64,000 nucleotides of DNA from Zonotrichia leucophrys gambelii (Eukaryota; Chordata; Aves; Passeriformes; Passerellidae), in assembly GCF_028769735.1 (NCBI RefSeq), contig NC_088175.1:4898001-4962000 (forward strand), read 5' to 3'. Both the position numbers and the translations under genes were made by a program. This document shows, one piece after another, positions 48,064-60,752 of the stretch. The notes under the pieces were generated by a model. It was given only the letters and a program-made list of their open reading frames with translations, searched no databases and was not told the origin of the DNA. Position 1 is the stretch's first letter, and every line of letters begins with the position of its first letter.

Positions 48064-49541
48064 TCTGAAATGGAAGAATATGCTAGTTAGTACAAAAGGA
48101 AAAATAAAATAAGCATTTAAGTGAATAAGGTTTGAAAGGTATATTCAGAATACAATTATATTTGTGCACAATTTTTACAATATTTCCATGTCCTGAGTTT
48201 GTACAGTGTCAACTTCCCCAGTTTCTATTTCCAGATTTAACATTAACACTCACTGATAAACCAAAAATAAAAACATATCAAGAAACACAGACTATGACGT
48301 GGCCTTAGAATTTGTAGCAACTACTGAGGAACAGGGCTGCACCTCCAGGATTCTGTTTGTGAAAAAGAAAAGTAGGTGGTGTATAAAATACACACCATAA
48401 TAAATATAGCTATTTGGAGATGCCACTGATCTGCAGTTCTCTTAAAAAAACTCACAAGATGGAGCTTGAAGAATTTGAAGAAATATCACATGGCCTTCTG
48501 AAAGAGTTCATCAGTCAGTCATGAGAAAAGTAATTTTTCTCCTGCAAAAAGGTAACACCAGCCTCATCCTTTCCCAAGGACTACAAAAGCTCTTACCACT
48601 GCGTATTTTGAACATCACAACTACCCCCAGGACAACTTTAATTCATTATTTTAACTCCACACTTAACACACAGATATTCAATTGCCTACAGCTTTGATGC
48701 AGCTGCTTTGATGAAGATGGAACACCTGCCTCATGCCAGAAAAAACAGTTTATACAGTACAACCCTTGCAGCAAGAAACATTTCACTGTGCTATTTTATC
48801 AGTATCTAAAGCATTACCCTAAAGATAGTAAATTTCTGGATGTTTGTCAACACCTCTACCAAATGCAAATTAAGACCCAGAACAGCTTAGAAACTCAGAT
48901 TCTCTAATTATCACACATGCTGTTACTGAACTGACAAACAAGCTTATAGATGTAAAATTTAAACAGAACATACACAAACCATTTGACCCTTTTTAAATGT
49001 CACCAGAAAAATGTTCTATAATGAAAATAAAGACTTGAGAAATTACTCCTCTATAACTCAGCTATTTAAATCTTTGAGTGAACCAGGAAGTATAAATTAG
49101 AATAAAACAGGAAAGATTTTTCAAAAGCAATAAATTATCCCATGTATGTGAAGACACTGGGTAAGCATTAACAAACTAACATTTAAAACTAATTAAAACT
49201 GCATTAAAACTTTGTACTTCAAAAGCTAGTCTAATTTTAGGAGAAAGCAAAAAAAATTGGAACCACTTAAGTCTTGAATTAAGACTGTAAGAAGATGCAC
49301 ATATGCACATCATGACAACAGCCAAAGGATGTGCTCTTATGCTTTTGTATTATATTAAAAATAAAAGGCTGCTTTTTGTTTATATGTGCTCAAATTACCT
49401 CTCTGTGATGATGTCCTGCAATACAATACCCAGAAGGCACAGCCACTTGTTACCAAACCAAAGCTGTAGATGACAGTAGGATTTTTTTGTAATAATCTGA
49501 AAACACAGAATATGGGGAAGTGTGAACTTGGTTTTACCCAG

Positions 49542-49590
49542 ATTTGTGAATATGAAGTTACTGAATTACAGTAACTTCATATTCACAAAT
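49542..49590. repeat. Perfect 22-bp inverted repeat, 5-nt loop
   Basis: The arms 49542-49563 and 49569-49590 are exact reverse complements around the loop AATTA. The arm begins ATTTGTGAATATGAAG. The hairpin lies in KLC1 intron 1. Perfect pairing over 22 bp suggests a recent origin or selection. Confidence 0.9.
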
Positions 49591-50683
49591 AAATCAATAT
49601 AAAACATATAAATCCGTATAAAGCAACTAATCTAGCATGGCATACGAAATTAACCCATGAAGACCTGATGAGGAGAATGACATTTGCACATTTCCCACTT
49701 CTAACCTGAGAACTATTACTCAGAATGCTTAAAAAGACAGTTTTAAATTACTCTCTGAAGTTGTGTAGAAAAATGAACTGCAATTTAATGTGGGCCAAAT
49801 TTGCAAATAAGTGCTTCTAACACACAGTCATATAGGAAATGGTTATGGGTTATACTAACTTCAGCACACAACCCTAATTAGCCTTGGCACACTTTCCCAG
49901 CCTCAATTAACAATTTCCATCCTGAATGCACAGAACTGAACCTTTGGTTATAAAGAAGTAAAACCAGCAGAGACATCTAATGAAGTGACTATTTGTATAT
50001 CTTTTGTGAACAGAGATAGCAGCAATTCCTTCTGCATGCTTCAATATTCTGTCATTTTACAGCAAAATGAAAAGCGGATGTTTGCATACATATATGTAAT
50101 GCACACACAGATACTGTCTTCAAAAAATTACACATTTTAAACACCTCAGTAGAAATAAAATTAATTCTAAGTGATGAATACAGATAAATTAACAGATAAA
50201 TTAAAAGGCCCAGAATACTGGCTGAATATATTGAAGCTGCAACTAAGGATGGCCAAGCCAGCACAGCATCTTTTGAAGAGAGGAGAAGCAGGTTTAAACA
50301 AGATGGGGCAAAACCACACTCAAAGCATCCCAGCAGCAGACCTGCTTTATGAATACCTTCCCCCTGTCTCACTCCAGTGTGCCAGGTTTTTTAGCTGCCT
50401 CATTCCAACCCCAATGTAGCTAAAAGCCTCCATTGCCTCTGCACTAGCAGCACAAGGGATCTGCTGGAGCTGGAGCCAAGCCAAAAGCTGCATCAAGACA
50501 GACGGACATGAAGGTCCTTGCAGCCTGCCAGAGGATTCTCAAGTCTCCTCTAGTGAACACTGTTAGAATCCCAATCTTTCCCACTGACACGAAAGGAATA
50601 AATATTTTGGGATAAGTTTTGAGGGGTGTCTGTTGGTGTTCAGAGTTTTACAGATTGTGCTTGGGAGAATAATTTAGAAAACA

Positions 50684-50752
50684 AGAGGATAACAAACATC
50701 TAATTTGTCCTGCTGAGGATAGGTTAGAGGATAACAAACATCTAATTTGTCC
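50684..50752. repeat. 27-bp direct repeat pair
   Basis: An identical 27-mer beginning AGAGGATAACAAACATC occurs at 50684-50710 and 50726-50752, offset by 42 bp. It is a partial tandem duplication in KLC1 intron 1. Confidence 0.85.
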
Positions 50753-50929
50753 CTGACTCTGCGGGAGTAAAATTTATGAATAAATATCTAATAGCCTTTA
50801 AGGGCAGTAAGTGAAGGCGTGGTGCTATCATGATTTTTTTAAAATGTATTTTACAAAAGATCAATGCCTGTTCACCAAACAAGCCCCTATTTGAATACAT
50901 AATCATATAACTGGGGAAGGTTTTGTAAA

Positions 50930-50996
50930 GGACAAGGACTTGGATTCAGTGACCCCTGTGAGTCCCTTCCAACTCAGCATATTCTGTGATTCTGTA
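50930..50996 (+). mobile_element. CR1 3' tail relic
   Basis: GTGAGTCCCTTCCAACTCAG followed by ATTCTGTGATTCTGT is the characteristic end of CR1 with its 8-bp (ATTCTRTG) microsatellite. Only about 65 bp remain. It lies antisense to KLC1. Confidence 0.85.
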
Positions 50997-53900
50997 AATT
51001 AGATCTGAATGTCCTGAGGCAGCAAATGTCACACAGGAAGCAAACAAATGAAGTTTGTATGCAGGATGTATACAGAGGAAAGGAGACAAAACCCAGCCAG
51101 CCTATTGTCACTTCTCAAAAATGTTAACTCTTTTTTCCTACACATTTCCCTACAGAAAAAAAAAAATAGTGTAGGTAAAGGCTTCTTAAGCTCCTGTAAA
51201 TTTTGTTCTGCACTCCACTGCACTGCAAATTTTACCTGGGCAGGAATTCTAGATTCAAATACTAGTTTTTAGCTCAGTATACAACTGAAAACAAAGCAAA
51301 GAATTAAGATGTACAAAGGTTTATAAAACAGAATTTTGGATGAGGAAAAAAAATATGCAATGCAGTCAGACTTACAGATCACTAGATGGCTTAAGAAATT
51401 TACCTATTATATTAGGTATGTGTCTGTGTAGATCTTGAATATTATCCTCCTTCTTTTTTTGTGATAATATTGACTATACTGAAGTCCAAAAGTCACTTAA
51501 TGCTTTCCAACTTCTAGAAAAACCAAGTCACTGCCTTAAAACACACCAAAATAAGTTAATTTTGACAGATCAACATAAAAACCCCTGCAACTAAAGAGGT
51601 TTCCACAATATTTTGTAACATAAGCTCAAAACAAAGAAAAGGACTGAGAATAGCAAGAGTCTGAACCAAAGAAAGCACAAAGAAAGCACAGCCAAGCTTT
51701 CAGTCTGTAACCACTGGGATAATCTCATCATATACAAACAACTTAAGTGGCTGCTATCTTTAATCAGTTTAAGTATTTTGTTATTCATAAAACTTTCAAA
51801 CCAACTACACTAGTAATGCTGACATCACAGACTTCTGCCTAAATTTTTCCACAGACATATACATATCACAGCCAGCTACTAAGCTCTCCAGCTCACATTT
51901 AAAGATCTCTTACAGAGCTTTTCCTGCCCAGCTGCTTTTAAAGAAGAGTTGTTTTCCTGCAGGTCACTTCAAAATATTCTTGTGCCAAAACATGTACGAA
52001 TCCCTCTTTGCATAAGAAAACTTATCAAGAAATAATTTCATTCTAAAAGCCCACAATAATTTTTTTCCTTGACTAAAGATTAGCATGGATCCTAAAAACA
52101 AATAAATAAAACCATTCTAATTTTTCTTCCTTGGTCTGAATCCCTAAAGACTTCCCCTCTCTATATTGATATTTTTATTATTTAATGAGTTTCAAGTACT
52201 AAAAGCTTGGAAGATAAATTTTTAATGTACTTAGTGTCTGATCAAAATTGTTGCAAAATATAATTTTAAATAAATAAATTATAAAACCCCCAAGTCTAAA
52301 CTGCTTTGTCAAGTGAAATTCTCCCTAAACTTTTTCTCTGAATGTACAGCTAACAGGCAGCATAGCTGAAAATGAATGTGTTCAATGTGTTCATTCATTT
52401 TCAAATAATTCAAATAATGTGTTTGCATATAAAAAATAGTAAATCATCTCCCCAACAGCAAAAGCTGCTGCAAGACTGGCTCAAGCCATACCTAGGGGCT
52501 CTGTCACCCACATGCACTGCAAATTCCACAAAGTTACAGTGAAAAGTTAAATTAATTTGAGCTTTTTGTATCTCTAATAGGAACCTAACAGTTCACAGTT
52601 TCCTAACAATAATCAGTCTATTCAAGGCTTTTAACCCTAATTTCACTCTTAGGTCCTCCTAATTAAATGGCAAGGTTCAGCATCCTACATCTGCCATGTA
52701 CTTGCTTCAGTTTTGTATGAGCTGCAAATTACAAGTCATTAATTCCCTGCTCAGAGCAAGAACACGTCTCATTACATCATGGAAGGCACCATCCTCAAAT
52801 GCTACGAGCTGCTTTAACTGCTGATCTTCATAATGTGGAAAACTGCCTTCTCAAACAACCAGCAAAACACTACAGGCTGTTCCAAGAACAAAAACCAAGC
52901 AACAAAGGCAAGAGATGAAAGGCAGTTTGGGAAGGACTGAGCAGTGTGTCAAACACCGCATCAGCCGCACCCCTGCTGCAGGCAGCTCAGCAGCAGCAGC
53001 AATGACAAGGATGAATCACTCATGGATGCCTTGCATACGCTCAGAAAGGTATTTGTAAAAGCAGTCACATAACAAACACTCCGTTTGGACTATATTGCTG
53101 TTATGGCTTTCAGTCAGAATCTCCAAGTCTGAAAGAACAATGATTATCTGTTGTTTTTTTCAAATTTAAGATGTTACATTTCTCTTTACCTGTGAGACTA
53201 TTTCTGCTGTCACAAGTCATATTCCCATAAGAAATATTTATAATCTTTCCTTTTTTGTCTGATTTGCCTTCCTTTTACTTAAAATGATCCCTTATAGTCA
53301 GGAATTTTGTTCCATTACATGATCCCTAAACTCCCAGAGGAAAGGAGCTTTTCCCTCTTGACATATTCAGGACTGCAGCTTCCCTGCCAGTGCTAGTCAT
53401 CACTCTTCCCATCATCTATATTTGAATCTGCATAAAATAGAAAATCTGGAACTGCACCTGCAAACAGTGTCCTGGTGGAGGTCAGCCTTAAGGCTGACCC
53501 AGTTCTATAAACAGAACACTGCTGCACTTCTGCTCTGCCCCGGCTTTCCAAATGCGTGAGCTCAGAAAGCACCTTCAGCATTTAACACACAGGTACACCG
53601 GCTGCCTTAAAATAACTCGGTGAGGACAATCAGCAGCACATTCTGGAGGCTGTAAATCACTGACCAGAAGCAGGTAAGAGGATGGAGTTGCACACAACCG
53701 AGCAACCACTATTGAGCTACAGAGAAACTCCCCCTTCCCCTAAGGGAGTCACTTTTTCTACCAATTACCAGCTAGTAAGCATCTGAATTTGAAAAAAAAA
53801 ATGTTACTGTGCTCCTCTGCCAGCCTTCAATTCAGAGCTAGCCCTGAATGCAGAAGTCTGCCCTACCACCTGGTTTAAAGTGAAGCTATGCTAGGTAAAT

Positions 53901-56900
53901 AAATGTCCTGTAAAAAGGACATTTGTAGTTCCTTAATGTCAAGGGCACATATCCCAAGAAAAGCTCAGAATCACATCTGGAATTTGACCTACAGCTTTAA
54001 CATCACAAAATGTCTGTGTTGGTAAGTAAACTGGACAAACACTCAATCTTTGCAAAGTTTTGGCATTTCTAAAGGCAAGCCCAGAGGTTTCTGAAGAAAT
54101 GCACAGGACACTAATAATAAGCAAAGGACAGATTGACTAAAAGGAGTAAAACAAAACCCCCTGGAATACTGGTAGAAATCCCCACATCTCCAACAAGGCT
54201 GCTGCTTTTCTCTCACGACTGCCAGGAGCAGCTCACTCTCCACATGGCAGCAGTGGGAAGAGGCTGTGGTGGTCTCACGTTCTACCCCTGCAGCACAGCA
54301 GCTCCACCTCTGAAAAACACTGCAAGCTCTAGAAAACCTCAATGGCTACCAAAGCCCATGCACTGCATTAAACTATGTTTAAGTGAAGAGGATTATGTGC
54401 TTGTTTAGCTGAAGAACACAGCCACTGTACATCTACCTTGATAAATAATCTTGGAATGTTTTAATGTTGGGGCCTGCTATTAAAAAAATTACAAATCATA
54501 CCTTTCAGGGGAAATCTTCAGATTCTTCTAAAATGAAAAAATTATTACAGAGAAACTCAGACTAACAAACCATATTGCTAAAAAAAAGAGATGATAGCAA
54601 AAATAGCTCCTATAAAACCCTTACCAAGGGTGAAGCTGACAATTCTCTTTGAGAAAGCACAAGCTAAGATGATTTGCACTGCTGAGAAAGTACAAGCTAG
54701 AAGATTTGCCCTGCTGCAGCGTCCTTTGATTTAGATTTCTGTAGCATGCTACTTCAACACAAATGAACTCTTTCTTAGCAAACATACCTGGATTCTTAAA
54801 GGTAGCAAATTCAACACTGTTTTGAAAAAAATACTTTTGCACGTTTCAAAGACAGCTGGTAAAAATGCCTTGAGAGTTATTTCAGCCCTCAGCCTTCTTT
54901 ATTCTGTAGCAAGCAAACTATTTTAATGAAATTTATTACTTCCTGCTGAAATAGTTAACTGAGTTAAAAATCTGTATACAGTGTAAAAGTATTCAGTGAC
55001 ACAAAAGCTTTCTTTAACTACACGGATTATTCTCCCTCTTAAAGAAAAGATTATGGTGTCAATCCCTTGGCCATGCTGCACTGAATAAACACTGGCTACT
55101 AGCTGGCATTTCAATTATCATGATACAGCAAATCTGTATCCTTTTAACTGCAGACAATCCAGATGACCTGCCCATCTAATTCCAAAATCTCTTTTAGACT
55201 CAAATATATCTGGAATTCCATAATGCTGCAGGCCAAATCCCATATTGCCTTTCCTGTTCACATACTGCAGCAGACAGAGACCCTCAGATGATATGACTGC
55301 CCCTTACACATTATTATACTCATTCCAATTATTTCTGTGGAAGGAATCAAGGGAAAGTATCCTCTTTTTTGCACATCTCATCAACTGCATTTTACCTTCC
55401 AAAGGCCTAAAAATACAGTGATTGACACACAGACTAGCAACATATCTTAAAATCACCACAGATTCTCTGAGAAGTGTTAGATACCACAATTGGTCTGGAT
55501 GTATTATAAGCATGTAAGAGAAAAATTAATTCTCTGTACACATACCTAAGCCCTTCCAATATCTCAGATTTCAAATCAAACTAAGATGGATATTAAGACC
55601 CTTCTATGCATTTGGTATCACACCAAAGACTGCTCTTTGTCAAAGCTGAAACAAGTGCAAAAGCAATCTGACAGGTGTGTGTCTAAGGCAGTTCCACAGA
55701 GCCAGAGTCAGGAGTCCAGAGGAGCTGCACCAAAAGCCAGACTCTCAACAAGGTACAGCTTATAAACTCTTTGTTAATCAAGGCTGCTATCATCTGTTAC
55801 ATGCTGGTGGTACATAACTTCCTTACTCAAAATCTGAAGCAGCCCTGTGGCAAGATCCAAACTCCATTCTTTTCCAGAATAATAAAACTGCATACAATCC
55901 TCTTCTGCTGTTTGGTAGTGTTGGGCAAAACCTAACTGATTTTTTTTTAATTTTAGTTCTGTCCATGGAATATCTGAAGGCAGGCAGACTGCAAACCTCC
56001 AAGCCTCCTACCCCTTGGAGCAAGGGAGTTGTCTCCCTCCTGTACCACTGTTGTGCCAACAGAAGCAGCGTCTCTTGGTCTCCTGCAAAGCCAGCACTTC
56101 CTCAGCTTCTGTGAGCACTAATAAAACACTTTCAAGCAGCCACCAATGGATGTTGAGAAAGGAGAGCTTTTTCCCTCCCTAAAACACTGACACAACATAC
56201 CAGTTTAGGTCACAGGAGATTTGCCTTCTCCTGTGAGAGATGAAAACAAAGCCCACCTCACTGGATCACTTTAACAAAAAGGTCATGACTGTATCAAGAG
56301 CAGTTACATAAAGACAGAATAAACTTACTTAAATGTATCAGAAGGCAGAGGTGTAACAACTTAAAGAGTAGTTATAATTACCTTTAATTATTAAAAAGTC
56401 TTGTCACAAGAATCAAAGATCTATCAAGAGAAATCTAGGCTAATTGTTCAAAAATTGTATTATAGTTTAGTATTTTGTAGTTACAAGGACATGCTTCATA
56501 CATTATCTATTTTAAGTGGATTGAAAGGAAATTTTGACTGTATTTTAAAATAAATACTGTCAAGAAAGTCTGAGTAACAGATCCATCATCACTTATCAAA
56601 TTACACAGTTTTTCCCCTCAATATTCCAAGAACCTGCATTGATTTTTGTGTGAAAATAGCACTTGGCTCTTCATGGACTGGCCACCTTGTGCAAACAGGT
56701 CTTCAGTGAATTTTGATAAATGTTTTGATAAGGCTGGTTCTTGCTGGTGTGAGAGACTTTGAGACTGGAATACAGTTAGGGCACATAGCACAAGAGGAAA
56801 TACAGCAACATCCAAAGCTACCTGTCTTGCAATTTGAAGCTTTCATTAGTGTAGACAAAACATTTTTTCAGCTTAACTCTAGCTCTTTCATTTTGCATTG

Positions 56901-59900
56901 TTATTTTTGGACAAAACCTGCTTTATTGACTAATCAAAGCAAGCATCCATTTATGTTATCTATTTATCTAATCTCTAAACAGCACTTAAGTAGAAGCACA
57001 GGAATGTTCCCATCAAATCAGTCTTCCAGAATACATTAGAAATGCTATCAGCTTCCACTTGCTAACATCAATTCTATTATCTTAACCAAATCTACTTTTT
57101 ATAGCATACCCATAAAGATCTGGAAAATGCATTCAGGAAGGGCAGAGAAGGCCACAGCTTGCCTCATATCACTGCATCCATGTGGGAAGCTCTGCTGACA
57201 ATTTGCTGTGGGTACTGACTACAATGCTCTTACATGCTTGATGACACTGAAGAAAAGGATTATTTGGACTGAAACAAGAAAAAAAAGTAATTTCTTCTGC
57301 TGGCATAAAAGGAACATCCACTAACAGTGCTTCAGCACACAGCAGCCTTTAGGTTTACCAAATCCTTACATTAGATTTTGAAGCTATTTTATAGTTTACA
57401 TTAAGATGCAAAACCATGCACTGTCTCTTCAAGCTTTAGGGAAAGTATCTTCCTCCTGCTTATCCTTCAATAATTAAAAAAAGAAATGCAAATCCACTAA
57501 AAAGGCCGCAGAAAAAGTTTCACAATCAAACTGTTCAGGCCTAACCCTTAGTATTGATAGAGAATCAATGCTAACCCACTCAATATTACATTAAAATCAA
57601 TACTTTCAATGGCAACTACCAGTTATGAGAATAATTTTTTTTATAGCTTACATATTTAAGTTCATAGAAAGGACAGCAAACAGAAAAACAACTGCATATC
57701 ACTCACTGATTCTTACCTACGAGTGCAGAAAGCTGACTTAGCTGTAAGGTTGGAAATTATTTCCTTGTGAAATACTCCATAATCTGGAGACGTTATTCTG
57801 ATGTTCTGAACTCTCCTGGGTCAGGAGCTGCTGAGCAATAGAGCAGGCCCTCACCCAACACTTCACAAAGGCACCTTAGCAGTCTGTGCACTCACACCTG
57901 AGGACCAAACCATAGTTCCAACCCCTTCTCTAGTGATCTTTCACATTCCTGACTTACCTTAGCTAGTGCTGGGCACAGAGTGTCCCTTTGGGACTCTGAA
58001 ATCCTCTCTGTGGTCACACCACTCACATGACAGCTCCCCCCACCCTGCTGCAGGACACTGCTCTTCTGGTGGACTGACACAGAACAAGAGCACACTAACT
58101 GGAAAATAAACACAGAAGCTGAAAGTTTCATTTGAATATTGTTTTTTAAACCATCTCACTTGGATAATCTGTTTTGAAAGCACCCCCTCCCGAGGATGGC
58201 AGAACGGTGGCCCCTAAAACAAGCACACCATTAAAAGCACTGTATCAGGTGCCTGCAAGCACTGCTCCACGTGCAGCCACACTACAGGCTGCAATGCAAA
58301 AAAGGAAAAGAAAAAACAGAAGTCAGCAAGCAAAGTTTCAAGCTATTTGTTATCCTAACAAATGGATGTGGATGAAGATTCAATGGCCACACAAAGTACA
58401 AGAAGTCACTGTAATTCAAACCCCTTCCAAAATGGGCTGTGCATCTTTGCTCTCCACCTGCATTCAGCACTAATTCTAAACCCAAGATATTTTTCTTTAA
58501 TTAAACAATGTATTCCAACAGCAGTATTTTAAGTGCAGGCTAGAATCAACATGCAGAACATGATTTTTTTTCTTAAAACTCCAGGGAGAGAAATTGATAC
58601 TAATTGAATAAAAAGTAGTTAAAAGCAAAGTAATTGATTCATTAATCTGCCTTTATCTGTTTTCTGAACAATGGAAAGATGTATTTAAGTAACAGCAAAT
58701 TACTGAGACTCTGAGACAAAGTCACCCTGTGGTGCCTCTCGTCTTTTTCAAAAGGTATAGTATGGATAACAAATTCTTTAAAAATTAGGACACCTGGCAA
58801 TAACACCTGTAAGTACCATAAGAAAACATTACATCTCATCTCTGTATGATTTCTTAAGCCCTTGGAGTGCCTAGCAAGGACCAGTGTCATCTGTTCCACA
58901 ATGCTCCCAGACCAGAATCTTATTAAGCAGTTTTATTACATCCTCTGTGTTAAACACAACTCTGCCTTACCACAGCCATAGTCCTCAGGTTCACACATCT
59001 CATCTTCCCAAAATACAACATTCCTCAAAATTAACATGTCTTTCTGGGGATTCATTCCCTCACAGCTCTAGTAAGACCTCCAGGTCACTATCATGTTAGT
59101 TAACACACTGCCAATCATCAGCATGACTTCTGCACCCCTCCATGTTTCAATACAGTAATATTCATTATACTGAATGTACTATACTGAATTGGGCCACTAC
59201 ATCACTACAACAGCACATTCTTTTTTTTTCCCACACATTATTGCCTTCTATCTCCAGAGGAATTTAGAGACTGAATCATCTGGTCTGGCTTCCTGCAAAC
59301 ACCTGACCCTGAGCACTCTCTCACTCACCAAGACTGTGGCTACACATCATAACCTGGCACTGCTCCTCATGCAGCCACACACTTCATCCACATCCCTGTC
59401 CATAACAAATCAAAATAAAGGTATGTGCCTTTTACTGGATTATTTCACTGTCAGAAGTGAGGGGACAGAAAAGAAAAAAGGTTCAGGCCAACCAAAATAC
59501 ACTTATTTCCCCAGCTGTGTTGATGGAATGAGGAAAAGGGAACGAGCAGCAGGACTGTGGAACTACATAAACCAGCACTGAGATGGAAGAACATTTCATC
59601 TACATCCTTAGAGATCAATTATATATTCCTGTTCTGTCAACAGAAACATTATAGGAGGTTGTAGTGCCCCTCCCAGCTCAGAACTATAACCTCCCCTGTG
59701 TCCTCACATATTACCATCCCACTAGCTGGATTAATCTGACTGCACTCTGCCACTGTGAGGGAGAGATGAATCCACTTCTCTCATCAACCCTCCTCCCTTT
59801 AAATACACTCTAAATGTGACTGGGAGCTGGGGGAGAGCAGGGTGGAACAGCCAGTTTAACACATGAACAAATGAAACATTAAAGGTGGGGATATACTAAA

Positions 59901-60721
59901 ATCCACTCATGGCAAAGACCGGAGGGATGAGAGAGTAACAGCAGCCTCTCTGAAATGGAAGCTGCTCAAGCCACAAGAGAAAGATGAAACTCTGGCTTTT
60001 CCACATTATTCAGGCTGACATTGTTTGATAAAGGAACATTCATAAAAGCACTTAATCTTAAGACAATATTCCATTTAGAAAAACAAAAAGAAAGCAGCAG
60101 AACCACACCAACACACACCCTGCTCCTCCCTGCCAGTCCCTAATCTATAATGACATGGTTTGCAAATCTTTCAGCTACTGTCAGCTGGAAGGAACAAACT
60201 CAGGATACAGTGCAGGAATGCAGTTACTGCAATCTTTTCCAAAGCTTAAACCACCATCCTCTGCACTGAGGAATGGCTCCCAAGTTCTAATCATAGCACA
60301 CTGCCAGTATTCTTAATTTTTTGTTAACATTAACTACTTAACTACTACATACAAACACAGGTAAGAATGAAGATAATTATTTACCTGATAATCCTGAAAA
60401 ATATATGTATTGTCCTTTAAGAAGACTAACTTGTAGATATAACTTTTTAAGTAGTATCAAAAAGTTGGTTTACGTCAGACATTTCTTGAACTTCTGAACA
60501 GTAAGAAGTGCAGTGTTAACTTTTGAAATGGTTTGATGTGGTACATCCCATAGTAAATGTAATATAATTAGCCACCACCCCAACCCTACAGATATGTAAG
60601 GAAGCCAGTACTACCCACTAGATTGGTGTCATCCTTTGTTCTAGTCACTTTAAATTTAATAAAACCAGCTAGGTTTCTGACATAACCCCAGAAAGAAAAT
60701 CTAAATATGATGAATTTGGTT

Positions 60722-60752
60722 TATCTGGATTATTTACAAAATAATCCAGATA
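60722..60752. repeat. 14-bp inverted repeat, 3-nt loop
   Basis: TATCTGGATTATTT (60722-60735) and its exact reverse complement (60739-60752) flank ACA. It is a second, smaller perfect hairpin in KLC1 intron 1. Confidence 0.85.

Noticed and set aside
49542..49590. A microRNA gene at the perfect hairpin
   Set aside because: The stem is too short (22 bp) with a 5-nt loop and no flanking pairing that I can see, so it is kept only as an inverted repeat.
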